A stretch of DNA of 64,000 nucleotides from JAAZMF01 sp036786445 (GTDB lineage: Bacteria; Bacillota; Limnochordia; DTU087). The stretch is taken from positions 1 to 64,000 of the forward strand of contig DAIQRD010000001.1 of assembly GCA_036786445.1 (NCBI GenBank). The letters are read 5' to 3'. A model generated the notes under the pieces. It did not search any database, was not told the origin of the DNA, and saw only the letters and a list, made by a program, of their open reading frames with translations. This document shows, piece by piece, positions 34,408-43,123 of this stretch (positions are counted from its first letter, which is position 1; every line of letters starts with the position of its first letter). A program made the translations under genes and the position numbers.

Positions 34408-35484
34408 TCAATACCACTGAGTCAGTTGCACACCAGTATAATAGTGACCCAAGATATTTCGATAGCTACTGCCCATCAACGCCATGGCCTGGGCCCCATA
34501 TTGGGACATACCCACTCCGTGGCCATAGCCTTTGACATGGAAGGTAAGGCCATCTCCAGCAAGCTCCACAGTGAACCAATTGGAGCGCAGCCCCAGTTTC
34601 TCCCTGATTTCCCTGCCTGTAAAACTCATGCCGAAAATCTCCATACTTCTTACCCGGCCAGTTGAATACAGCTCAGTGATCTGGGCAAACCCAGCGAGTT
34701 TTGGTGCTTCTGAATCTAGGGATTCATCTGGCGCTTCGGATTCATAGATTGTGAATTCCCCTGGTATACCCGGGTTCCCACGATCTAGTTGCTCTTTCAG
34801 CCCAGGCGGGATCTCCATTCCCAGTTTATCTGCTACCTCCCGCCACGTGAGCCATTTAGTTGTCTGGTAATAGGGAGATACTTCTTCCCCCGGACTCGTT
34901 ACTCCTCGCAGGTACGGCAAATCGTTGAAATAAGCACCTGAATCCTGGGTCGTTCCTCCGCTAGTCGAATGGTAAGCCGCGAATATGGGTTGCCCCCCGT
35001 AAACCAATACCTCGCCCCGAGTAGCCTCTATGGCCGAGGTAATCTGCCTGCGTTTCTGAAAATACAAATACCACCCCCACCGCTCACGTTGAGCCTCGGG
35101 AGAGATCCAAGCTTGACCGCTACGGAAATCGGAGGATACATGGGCCTCATTGTCCTTAGGTGAACCGCTGTTGAGCCCCAAGCGGTAAAGGGCATAGGTG
35201 CGGGCGGCAACTGCCTGGGCTTTCAGAGCCTCTTGATGGAAATCCGCCGGCATCTCCCCGGACACAACACCTATAAGATATTCCTCCAAATCCATTTCCA
35301 CTACTTTACCCAGATCTTCCCGTAGCAGCCTGATACTAAACTCTGGAACTTTACGCTGTAGTGGCCAAAGGCGGCTTGACACAATCAACGCCGGTACCCC
35401 CACGAAAACCAGGGCAAATATGACAATATAGAGCATCACACCGGATAGACCAGGACCGCCGCCTCCCCACCGCGGACGTGGCAT
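34408..35484 (-). CDS. spoIID: Stage II sporulation protein D (lytic transglycosylase)
   Basis: Membrane-anchored transglycosylase of the DMP engulfment machine in the mother cell. One membrane helix at residues about 16-37. The SpoIID domain has EYLIGVVSGEMPADF with the catalytic Glu, LKAQAVAARTYAL, AAYHSTSGGTTQD and the C-terminal VKGYGHGVGMSQYGAQAMA. ATG 35484 lies 7 nt after GGGGGAGAG and is preferred over an ATG at 35502; about 358 residues. A sigma-E-like promoter lies upstream. The murA partner of Bacillus is not here. Confidence 0.93.
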   Translation of the reverse strand: MPRPRWGGGGPGLSGVMLYIVIFALVFVGVPALIVSSRLWPLQRKVPEFSIRLLREDLGKVVEMDLEEYLIGVVSGEMPADFHQEALKAQAVAARTYALYRLGLNSGSPKDNEAHVSSDFRSGQAWISPEAQRERWGWYLYFQKRRQITSAIEATRGEVLVYGGQPIFAAYHSTSGGTTQDSGAYFNDLPYLRGVTSPGEEVSPYYQTTKWLTWREVADKLGMEIPPGLKEQLDRGNPGIPGEFTIYESEAPDESLDSEAPKLAGFAQITELYSTGRVRSMEIFGMSFTGREIREKLGLRSNWFTVELAGDGLTFHVKGYGHGVGMSQYGAQAMALMGSSYRNILGHYYTGVQLTQWY

Positions 35485-35546
35485 TATGCGTCTCTCCCCC
35501 ATCTTCTACATTTGCGGACTCAAGGCAGGGCGAGACCGCATTCCCC

Positions 35547-35575
35547 ATGTTATGTACGAAAGCTCTTAGATATGC
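35547..35575 (-). promoter_or_regulatory. Possible sigma-E promoter of spoIID
   Basis: On the minus strand GCATATCT (35575-35568), a 13-nt spacer and CATAACAT (35554-35547). This partly matches the mother-cell sigma-E elements (KMATATT and CATACANT), with two mismatches in the -10. Placement before a gene that is sigma-E dependent in Bacillus supports it. It overlaps nothing coding. Confidence 0.4.
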
Positions 35576-35586
35576 AGGCGACGGTT

Positions 35587-36798
35587 CTATTCTTTCTTGA
35601 GCAATTGGTCTGGATTAATGAACATATACCCCAAGAGAGCTGCCACCGCGGCCACCGCTCCCACGCCATAGAATAATCCCACACGTTCAAAGCCAATGGC
35701 TCCAAAGACCGGAGGGCCCACCGCAACCCCAAAGAACCTTACCGTTCCATATACCGAGGTGACAACTCCCCGTTCATCTTGGGAGGTAGCGGCGGTGATC
35801 ATGGTATTCAGAGGAGGTAGAACCATGCCAATGCCTATCCCGGCACCGATGACAGTGGCAGGGAAAACGAAGCGCATACCGATACAAAGGGGAACCGCGG
35901 CTAAAGTTAAAGCCGCTATACCCATTCCCGCAATGAGGGCGGTCTTGAGCAGCTGACGCCGTTTTTCCAGAAATACTCCCGTTCCATAGGAGGTAGCTGC
36001 CATGGCCGAGACGGGCACAGCCATTGCCAGCCCCTTGACTAATCCCTGTAGATGAAACCGTTGCTCCAAAATATCCGATAGATAGCTCAAAAAGCCAAAC
36101 AGCACCGATAAGGCCACAAATCCTATGAGAAAGGCAACAGCCAAAGAGACGCCTTTTTTCTTGACGATCTGACCTAATGTAGCGAAATACTTGCTCCATG
36201 ATTCACCCTCCCCACCGGGATTCGGTTCCTTGAGGCCAAACCACACCAGCACGGCGACGGGAAAAGCCAAGATCCCATACACGAAAAAGGGAGCATACCA
36301 ACTTACCATGGCTACCAGAGATCCCAAAATGGGACTCACTACTTTGCCCAACCCATTGGACGCTTCTAGAAAACCCAAATACCTGGTCAACTTCTCTCCA
36401 GTGATCAAATCCGCTGTAAGGGCCATGGCCAGCTGATATGTACCCCCTGCCCCTAACCCCTGTAATACCCTGCCCACCAAAATCACAGTAAAAGGGTCCT
36501 GCAAGGTGACACTGGCGATGCCTGCCACAAGTCCGCCTATACCATAGAGTACGAGGGCAGGGGCGATGATGATCTTCCTACCGATACGATCAGATAGCAT
36601 GCCAGAAAAAGGAATCAAAAGACCTGCCGGCAACGAAAATGCAGTAACCAGCAGGCCCACCTTAACTTGATTGATATGCAAGACCTGTTCAAATTTGGGA
36701 AAAACGGGAATCAGCATGGAGTTACCTAATACCATCACAAAGGGCACTGCACCCAAAATCGCTAGCTCACCCCAACTGAGCTTCTCCCTTTTCACCAC
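35587..36798 (-). CDS. MFS transporter, drug:H+ antiporter-like
   Basis: Major facilitator superfamily permease with about 12 hydrophobic helices, 403 residues. The loop 2-3 motif is GMLSDRIGRKIIIAP and motif C-like residues occur in helix 5 (LGKVVSPILGSLVAM), which suggests a DHA1-type exporter. The substrate cannot be read from sequence. It lies between spoIID and the HMA-domain gene; no regulator is adjacent. Confidence 0.85.
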   Translation of the reverse strand: MVKREKLSWGELAILGAVPFVMVLGNSMLIPVFPKFEQVLHINQVKVGLLVTAFSLPAGLLIPFSGMLSDRIGRKIIIAPALVLYGIGGLVAGIASVTLQDPFTVILVGRVLQGLGAGGTYQLAMALTADLITGEKLTRYLGFLEASNGLGKVVSPILGSLVAMVSWYAPFFVYGILAFPVAVLVWFGLKEPNPGGEGESWSKYFATLGQIVKKKGVSLAVAFLIGFVALSVLFGFLSYLSDILEQRFHLQGLVKGLAMAVPVSAMAATSYGTGVFLEKRRQLLKTALIAGMGIAALTLAAVPLCIGMRFVFPATVIGAGIGIGMVLPPLNTMITAATSQDERGVVTSVYGTVRFFGVAVGPPVFGAIGFERVGLFYGVGAVAAVAALLGYMFINPDQLLKKE

Positions 36799-36869
36799 AA
36801 CATCTTCCTCTCATCAACAAAGATGGTGACCCGAAGATATTGTGAGTTGGATGTAGTGCAAACATACCC

Positions 36870-37088
36870 TCAACCCAGTAAGTCGTACCCAGCCCCTGTG
36901 ATAGCCCCCTCTATGGCCTCGGTATCCACCTGCTCAGCATTGTACTTGACAGCCACAGTTCCATTCTTGATGTCGACATCAATGGATTGGACACCCGACA
37001 ATTTCCCGACCATCTCCCGAATGGCCCTCTCACAATGCTGACAATGCATCCCCTGGACGTGAAAAACCTTGTCTTGGGATAACGGCAT
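36870..37088 (-). CDS. Heavy-metal-associated (HMA) domain protein, CopZ-like
   Basis: Small ferredoxin-fold metallochaperone. The metal site is GMHCQHCERAI, the MxCxxC motif typical of copper binding, and the fold continues with SIDVDIKNGTVAVKYN. The ATG at 37088 is chosen because GGAGGTG lies 6 nt upstream; a GTG at 37097 overlaps that site. About 72 residues. No copA or CsoR gene is nearby, so it appears isolated. Confidence 0.85.
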   Translation of the reverse strand: MPLSQDKVFHVQGMHCQHCERAIREMVGKLSGVQSIDVDIKNGTVAVKYNAEQVDTEAIEGAITGAGYDLLG

Positions 37089-37147
37089 GTGCCACACCTC
37101 CTATTCCACTAACCTGAGAATAGTATGTGCTGACAATGGATCAGAAA

Positions 37148-37774
37148 TTAGTCAGTGCTAATGATGGCCGCTGGGAAACCCTTGCTCTCTAGCTCTCGCT
37201 TCAAAGTCTCCGCATTGCTCCGTTCTGCAAAAGCACCTACCTGCACTCTATGCAACGAACCGGGTACCACCAATACCTGGTAACCCTTGTCCCTAAGTTC
37301 TCCCGCTAAGCTCTGAGCATTGACTTCTGAGGAAAATGCTCCCACCTGTACACGAAAAAGTTGTTTGCTCGATGTCGCCGCTGGTACAGTTTGTGGCACC
37401 CCAGGTGCGGGTTTAGGCGTCGGCTCCACCGCCGGCTGAACCTCTCGAGACGGTGATGGTGGTGTAGATTCGGAGGGTGATTGTAGCCGCGTCCCTGGTC
37501 CTCTTGTGTCATCTGCTTCAGGTGTGGCATCTACCTGCGCAGCTGAATTTGGAGGTGTCTGCCGCGCTGTTTCCGCTACTTGCTGCCTCACCCGGTCCCC
37601 CTCCTGAGCGATTTCCCGATCTAGGGCGTTTGTGGCGGCCTGGATGGCATATTGGCCCACCACATAACCAAGGAATATAGCTACACCCGCCACTGCGACT
37701 AGAGTCAGGATTAGGTAGACTCTCTCAAACGCCTTACTCTTTTTCTGTTCTTTGCTTTTCTTCTTTGGAGCCAT
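37148..37774 (-). CDS. SPOR-domain membrane protein
   Basis: Peptidoglycan-binding protein likely to sit at division or spore septa. A basic N-terminus (PKKKSKEQKKSK), one membrane helix at residues about 20-41, a Pro/Ser/Thr-rich linker from about 65 to 135, and a C-terminal SPOR domain with two RVQVGAF half repeats. ATG 37774 follows GGAGGGAAGGT; the frame runs upstream to 37984 into folC but without support. About 208 residues, downstream of folC. Confidence 0.85.
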   Translation of the reverse strand: MAPKKKSKEQKKSKAFERVYLILTLVAVAGVAIFLGYVVGQYAIQAATNALDREIAQEGDRVRQQVAETARQTPPNSAAQVDATPEADDTRGPGTRLQSPSESTPPSPSREVQPAVEPTPKPAPGVPQTVPAATSSKQLFRVQVGAFSSEVNAQSLAGELRDKGYQVLVVPGSLHRVQVGAFAERSNAETLKRELESKGFPAAIISTD

Positions 37775-37802
37775 ACCTTCCCTCCGTTCAAAAACCCCAT
37801 TG

Positions 37803-39137
37803 TTACGCCTTAGGTGTTTCTGCACCGAGTGGCGAAATCCCTGCAGAGTCCCGACAATCCACCAGTTGGTGACGGGCTTCACCGATAAGGTACAAAGAAC
37901 CACAAATACACACCACATCCTGAGGTTGGGCCTGCTGCTGCACCCTTGAATAGGCTTCTGCAAAAGACGCAGCAATCTCGGCATCCGGCTTGAACCCTGC
38001 AGCCAATTGCAGCAAATGCGAAGGGTCTACCGGCCTTGTACGGCTCTTTTGGGGGGCCGTGAAAGTCACCGTACTAGCTAAAGGCAGCAACACTTCCAAC
38101 ATAGAGTCTAGGGGTTTGTCGCCAACAATGGCCATGATCAAATGCAATTTCTCCCACGAGAGGTAGACGGGAAGATTCTTGGCCAGCTGGCGAAAACCAT
38201 CTAGATTATGAGCCCCATCCAGCACTACAATGGGCTCAGTATCCACAACTTCCAGGCGACCAGGCCAGCGGGCTACTGCTAATCCTCGGGCAATATCCTC
38301 CCCGGAAATGTGCAATCCCTGCTCTGCCAACTCATCCACTGCAGCTAAGGCAGTGAGTGCATTGGTGATCTGAAATAAACCCAATAACCCGATACGCAAA
38401 GTCAGTATTTGACCCGGACTAGAAACAGTAAAGCTAGTCCCTAAAGGACTAGGCTTTATCGCGGCACTCTGGTATCTAGCCTCCACATCCACGGTACGGG
38501 CCTGACGGGCTTGGGCAACTTGGCTGATCACTGCCTTGGCACCACTTGCTTGAGGCGCCATGATCACTACACCACCCCAGGGGATCACATCGGCCTTTTC
38601 TGCAGCGATCAATTCCACCGTTTCCCCTAGAATCTCTGTATGATCAAGGTCAATATGGGTGAATACCGTTACCACGGGCTGACCCACATGGGTAGCATCA
38701 TATCGGCCTCCAAGGCCGGCTTCCAGTATGGCGTAATCCATACCTTCCCGGTTGAAATACTCCAAAGCAATGGCAGTAGCCACCTCAAACATCCCCGGCC
38801 TACCTAGCTCGCTCACCGCCAGTTTATCTAGGCAGGGGTGCAGTTTTTGGAAAAGCTCCTCCAGAACCCCATCACCAATGGGTACTCCATTGATCCGCAT
38901 TCGCTCATTGAATCTCACCAGATGTGGCGATGTATATAGACCTACCTTCTGCCCAGCCGCCTGCAAGATGGAGGCAATAAACTGGGAGGTAGAGCCTTTA
39001 CCGTTGGTGCCCACCACATGCACTATGTTTAGGCCCTTTTCCGGGTGACCCAAATACTCCAGGAGAAAATTGATCCGCGCCAGTCCGGGTTGCCCCTGAC
39101 CTGGACCGAGATTCGCCAGATATGTATGAACTTCCAT
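37803..39137 (-). CDS. folC: Folylpolyglutamate/dihydrofolate synthase
   Basis: Adds glutamate to dihydropteroate or to folates. 444 residues. P-loop VVGTNGKGSTSQF, YTSPHLVRFNERMRI, the metal region EAGLGGRYDATHV and VLDGAHNLDGFRQL are visible. ATG 39137 follows GGAGGGGTG; a GTG at 39146 is too close to it. The valS-folC order is common in Bacillota. A hairpin between the two may limit read-through from valS. Confidence 0.96.
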   Translation of the reverse strand: MEVHTYLANLGPGQGQPGLARINFLLEYLGHPEKGLNIVHVVGTNGKGSTSQFIASILQAAGQKVGLYTSPHLVRFNERMRINGVPIGDGVLEELFQKLHPCLDKLAVSELGRPGMFEVATAIALEYFNREGMDYAILEAGLGGRYDATHVGQPVVTVFTHIDLDHTEILGETVELIAAEKADVIPWGGVVIMAPQASGAKAVISQVAQARQARTVDVEARYQSAAIKPSPLGTSFTVSSPGQILTLRIGLLGLFQITNALTALAAVDELAEQGLHISGEDIARGLAVARWPGRLEVVDTEPIVVLDGAHNLDGFRQLAKNLPVYLSWEKLHLIMAIVGDKPLDSMLEVLLPLASTVTFTAPQKSRTRPVDPSHLLQLAAGFKPDAEIAASFAEAYSRVQQQAQPQDVVCICGSLYLIGEARHQLVDCRDSAGISPLGAETPKA

Positions 39138-39202
39138 CCTGTGCACCCCTCCCTAGAGGACGCTACGTGATGCTTTCACATCTGTCTTGAAGAGACCATA
39201 GC

Positions 39203-39231
39203 AAACCCGGCCCTTCTTCGAGGCCGGGTTT
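39203..39231 (-). terminator. Hairpin after valS
   Basis: A perfect 10-bp stem (AAACCCGGCC with GGCCGGGTTT) around a 9-nt loop. On the minus strand the stem's own TTT is followed by GCT, so the U-tract is short and termination may be partial. It would end the valS transcript before folC. Confidence 0.6.
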
Positions 39232-39255
39232 ACCATACTATAAGAGCCAATATCC

Positions 39256-41943
39256 TTAATCTACTAGGTCCTTTAGCCGCACCTCGAGCATGGCTTCCTT
39301 ATCCCGCAACAAGGTGAGCTTTTCTTCTTCTTTGGCCACAATCTCCCTAGGTGCTTTATTTACGAAGCCAGGGTTGCCCAATTTCCCCTCGGCTCTCTTG
39401 ATCTCTAGACCCGTCATCTCCAGCTCTTTCTGCAGCCGCGCAATTTCCTGGCTAATGTCCACTAGACCAGCTAAGGGCAGGTACATTTCCACCCCACCGG
39501 CCACTGCTGTTACAGCTCTTTCCGGTTTCGCATCCCCGAAGGAACCAATCTGCAAGTCTCCTACCCGGGCCAACACCTGGAGATATCCCTGTGCCTCCTG
39601 CAACAACGCTTTCTGATCGGCGCCGGCATGGACAATCACCGAGATCTCTCTACCGGGAGCCACTTTCTTCTCACTCCTAATGTTGCGGATGGCTCTCACC
39701 ATGTCCATCACTGCAGCCATCTTCATTTCCACTTGGCCATCGGGGGCCTTAGCCTCGGGCCAGGATGCCAACATGATGGTCTCACCGGCATGGGGCAAAT
39801 GCTGCCAGATCTCCTCAGTGATAAAGGGCATAAACGGATGCAAGAGCCGCAAAGTCCCCTCCAATACATGCCAGAGCACGTACTGAGAGGCTTGCCTCGC
39901 ATCTTCACCCAGTCGACCATAGAGATTGGGTTTTATCATCTCCACATACCAGTCACAAAGCTCTGTCCAGACGAAGTCATATAGCGCCCGGGCGGCCTCC
40001 CCCAAATCGTAGCGTTCCAGCCAGCGGGTGGTTTCCTCTATAGTGCTTTGGTAACGGCTCAAGATCCACCTGTCGGCCAGACTCAACTTTATGGCAGTCT
40101 GTTGCACACCCTCAGGCTGGAAATCTACCAAGTTCATCAACGCGAATCGGGACACATTCCAGATCTTGTTGGCGAAATTCCTGTAAGCCTCCACTTTTTC
40201 CTCACGATAGCGGGTGTCATTGCCCGGGGAGGTTCCAATAACTAAGCTAAACCGCAGGGCATCTGCGCCAAATTCCTCTATGACATCTATGGGGTCTACG
40301 CCATTGCCTAAGGACTTGCTCATCTTCCGCCCCTGGGAATCCCGAATAAGTCCATGAATAAGGATGTCATGGAAAGGCACATCACCCATAAACTCCAGAC
40401 CCATACACATCATCCTGGCTACCCAGAAATATATGATATCAAATCCCGTCACCAATACAGATGTGGGATAGAAGTGCTGAAGCTCCCTGGTTTCCTCCGG
40501 CCATCCCAGAGTAGAAAAGGGCCAGAGAGCAGAGCTAAACCACGTATCCAAAACATCGGAGTCCTGGCGGAGATCGGTGCCCCCACACGCAGGACATGCT
40601 GTAGGATCTGTCTTGGTCACGATGATCTCGCCACAAGCACAGTACCAAACCGGTACCCGATGTCCCCACCATAGCTGCCGGGAGATGCACCAATCCCGAA
40701 CATCCTCCATCCAGTTCAGGTAGTTCCTAGTGAACCGCTCTGGCACAAACTGACTATCGCCCTCCACAACGGCTCTAATGGCCGGTTCCGCCAGGGGCTG
40801 CATCTTCACAAACCACTGCTTGCTGAGCAAGGGTTCCACAGTATGATCACAACGGGTGCACTGTCCTACGGCATGCTCATGATCAACGATCTTATCTATC
40901 AATCCCTGATCTCCCAGATCCGCAAGCACCGCTTCCCGGGCAACGTAGCGATCAAGCCCCTGGTATTTGCCTCCTTCAGAGGTAATCTTGGCGTCACCGT
41001 CTAGCACCAAGATAGCCGGCAACCCATGGCGCTGGGCCACATCGAAGTCATTGGGGTCGTGGGCTGGCGTGATCTTCACAACACCTGTGCCAAACTCCTG
41101 ATCGACATAATCGTCGGCTATAATTGGAATTTCCCGTTCCATTAAGGGCAAAATACAGGTCTTACCTATGAAATGCTGATAGCGAGTATCCTTGGGATTG
41201 ACAGCTAGCGCCGTATCTCCCAACATGGTCTCAGGCCGAGTAGTGGCTACCACAATGTAATCTCCCGAGCCATCAGCCAAAGGGTATCTGATATGCCAAA
41301 GCTTAGCTTGGGTCTCTTCATGCTCTACTTCAATATCGGACAGAGCTGTACTGCAGCGAGGACACCAATTGATGATATAGTCCCCTTGATATATCAAGCC
41401 CTTATCGTAGAGCTCCACAAATACCTCCCGCACGGCCTGGGAGCATCCTTCATCCATGGTAAACCGTTCCCTATCCCAGTCGCAGGATGCACCTAAGCGT
41501 CGCAACTGCTCCAAAATCCGACCACCATACTCTTCCTTCCACTGCCAAACCCGCTGGAGGAATTCTTCTCTTCCCAAGTCATGCCGGGTTTTTCCCTCAG
41601 TGTTCCGTAGATGCTCCTCCACCCTGGCCTGGGTAGCGATGCCGGCATGATCCATTCCAGGAATCCAAGTAGTATTGTACCCCTGCATCCGCCTCCAGCG
41701 GATGATGATATCTTGCATGGTAGTATCCATCGCATGTCCCAAATGCAACTGCCCGGTAACATTGGGAGGCGGGATCACAATACTGAAGGGTGGTTTAGTT
41801 GAATCGACTTCGGCATGGAAATATCCTCTATCTTCCCAGGTTTGGTACCATTTGGCTTCCACGGCATGGGGGTCATAGACAGTGGGGATCTCCCTTTCTG
41901 CCGCTGTAGCCTGACTTGCAGTTTCCGTTGTATTTGCCACCAC
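39256..41943 (-). CDS. valS: Valyl-tRNA synthetase
   Basis: Class I synthetase charging tRNA-Val. About 895 residues. The HIGH motif is HLGHA in PPPNVTGQLHLGHAMD, with MDHAGIATQ, the editing domain TTRPETMLGDTA, and KMSKSLGNGVDP. A C-terminal coiled-coil arm runs over about the last 65 residues. The start is one of two adjacent GTG codons (41943 or 41940) 5-8 nt after AAGGAGG; the open frame continues to 41970. Upstream are a valine T-box and a near-consensus promoter, so it should respond to uncharged tRNA-Val. Confidence 0.97.
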   Translation of the reverse strand: MVANTTETASQATAAEREIPTVYDPHAVEAKWYQTWEDRGYFHAEVDSTKPPFSIVIPPPNVTGQLHLGHAMDTTMQDIIIRWRRMQGYNTTWIPGMDHAGIATQARVEEHLRNTEGKTRHDLGREEFLQRVWQWKEEYGGRILEQLRRLGASCDWDRERFTMDEGCSQAVREVFVELYDKGLIYQGDYIINWCPRCSTALSDIEVEHEETQAKLWHIRYPLADGSGDYIVVATTRPETMLGDTALAVNPKDTRYQHFIGKTCILPLMEREIPIIADDYVDQEFGTGVVKITPAHDPNDFDVAQRHGLPAILVLDGDAKITSEGGKYQGLDRYVAREAVLADLGDQGLIDKIVDHEHAVGQCTRCDHTVEPLLSKQWFVKMQPLAEPAIRAVVEGDSQFVPERFTRNYLNWMEDVRDWCISRQLWWGHRVPVWYCACGEIIVTKTDPTACPACGGTDLRQDSDVLDTWFSSALWPFSTLGWPEETRELQHFYPTSVLVTGFDIIYFWVARMMCMGLEFMGDVPFHDILIHGLIRDSQGRKMSKSLGNGVDPIDVIEEFGADALRFSLVIGTSPGNDTRYREEKVEAYRNFANKIWNVSRFALMNLVDFQPEGVQQTAIKLSLADRWILSRYQSTIEETTRWLERYDLGEAARALYDFVWTELCDWYVEMIKPNLYGRLGEDARQASQYVLWHVLEGTLRLLHPFMPFITEEIWQHLPHAGETIMLASWPEAKAPDGQVEMKMAAVMDMVRAIRNIRSEKKVAPGREISVIVHAGADQKALLQEAQGYLQVLARVGDLQIGSFGDAKPERAVTAVAGGVEMYLPLAGLVDISQEIARLQKELEMTGLEIKRAEGKLGNPGFVNKAPREIVAKEEEKLTLLRDKEAMLEVRLKDLVD

Positions 41944-41984
41944 GCACGCCTCCTTCTCTAATGAAATCAAAGTACCATAAACAC

Positions 41985-42259
41985 AAAAAGAGCATCGCCC
42001 CCAAGGACGAAAGCTCTCTACTTCCGCGTTACCACCTTAATTCCGCCAAAAAAGCCCGGAGACCCATTGGCGGCACTCTCCCTGCTATAACGGGCAGACC
42101 CGACCATACCTACTAACCATGCCTCAAAAGATGACATAGTGTTCAAATGGCAACTCCAGGGCGACCTTCAGCAATTCCTACCGAGGAGCCCTCTCAACCG
42201 CTGGGACCCCCTCTCTGACGGAGGTGACTGCCTACTCCTCCCTTTCACAGTCTCAATTT
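41985..42259 (-). promoter_or_regulatory. T-box leader of valS (specifier GUC, Val)
   Basis: On the minus strand the T-box core AAGGTGGTAACGCGGAA lies at 42022-42038, followed by a terminator (GAGC/TCGTCC with GGGCGA/GCTC) ending in TTTTT at 41985-41989. Stem I contains GCTGAAGGTCGCC, with GTC at plus-strand 42163-42165 in the same place as CTC in the leuS leader. Two leaders reading different codons in the same frame context support both assignments. Confidence 0.9.
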
Positions 42260-42265
42260 GCCTTA

Positions 42266-42294
42266 ATCTTACCTAACCGAAGGGGAAATGTCAA
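42266..42294 (-). promoter_or_regulatory. Sigma-A promoter of valS
   Basis: On the minus strand TTGACA (42294-42289), a 17-nt spacer and TAAGAT (42271-42266). Transcription would start near 42259, at the 5' end of the T-box leader. Confidence 0.75.
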
Positions 42295-42383
42295 TAGCGG
42301 TGCGAAACCCGGGAACTTCTGACTTTTGCACGGCGCTGCCGGTTCCTGTGGCCGATAATGCAACACTTTCGCAACATCCTATG

Positions 42384-42392
42384 TGCTATAAT
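42384..42392 (+). promoter_or_regulatory. Extended -10 promoter of the two-component operon
   Basis: TGCTATAAT is an extended -10 element with a perfect TATAAT, 39 nt before the response-regulator ATG. The expected -35 position holds only a weak match (ACTTTC), which fits an extended -10 promoter that may need an activator such as its own regulator. Confidence 0.55.
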
Positions 42393-42430
42393 AATAGCTG
42401 GACCAATTATCTTGCGAGGGGAGAGGTAGA

Positions 42431-43120
42431 ATGCCGGAGAAAATCCTAGTAGTCGATGATGAGCAATCCATTGTGGAGCTGATCAGGTTTAACCTAGAGA
42501 AAGAAGACTGGCAAGTTGTCACTGCCAATGATGGGGATGAAGCCATCCAGATATTTAGACGGGAAAAACCGGATTTAGTTGTACTGGATATCATGATGCC
42601 CTTGAAAGACGGATGGGCTGTCTGCCGTGAGTTAAGAGAGGTTTCTGCTGTCCCCATAATCATGTTGACAGCCAAAGAGGAAGAAGCTGACAAGGTCAAA
42701 GGCTTAGAGATCGGTGCCGACGATTATGTGACCAAGCCCTTCAGCCCCAAAGAACTGGTGGCTAGAGTCAGAGCCGCGCTACGCCGGGCATCCCACGCGG
42801 GGCCGGCCAGTGAGCATGTGGTGACCCTTGAGGGGTTGCGCATAGACATCGATCGTCATATGGTCACTCTCGATGATGAGCCCATGGTTTTGACTCCTAA
42901 GGAATTCGACCTGTTACTCCTCTTGGTCCGCAACAAAGGAAAAGTTCTCAGTCGGGACATGCTCTTGGAGACTGTCTGGGGCTATGACTATGGTGGTGAA
43001 ACCAGGACAGTTGATGTGCATATTCGCCGCCTGCGTCAGAAGATGGATGAAGACCCAGCTCAGCCCCGTTATATCCATACTGTGCACGGTGTAGGCTATA
43101 AAGTGGAGGAGCCTAGATAA
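42431..43120 (+). CDS. OmpR/PhoB-family response regulator
   Basis: DNA-binding response regulator, PhoP/WalR type. 229 residues. The receiver domain has acidic DDE near residue 9-11, phosphoacceptor Asp53 in VVLDIMMP, and the Lys in DDYVTKPFSPKELVARV. The C-terminal winged helix shows LTPKEFDLLLLLVRN and TVDVHIRRLRQKM. The ATG follows GGGGAGAGG. The next gene starts 3 nt after its stop and encodes the matching kinase. PhoP versus WalR cannot be decided from sequence alone. Confidence 0.95.
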   Translation: MPEKILVVDDEQSIVELIRFNLEKEDWQVVTANDGDEAIQIFRREKPDLVVLDIMMPLKDGWAVCRELREVSAVPIIMLTAKEEEADKVKGLEIGADDYVTKPFSPKELVARVRAALRRASHAGPASEHVVTLEGLRIDIDRHMVTLDDEPMVLTPKEFDLLLLLVRNKGKVLSRDMLLETVWGYDYGGETRTVDVHIRRLRQKMDEDPAQPRYIHTVHGVGYKVEEPR

Positions 43121-43123
43121 ACC

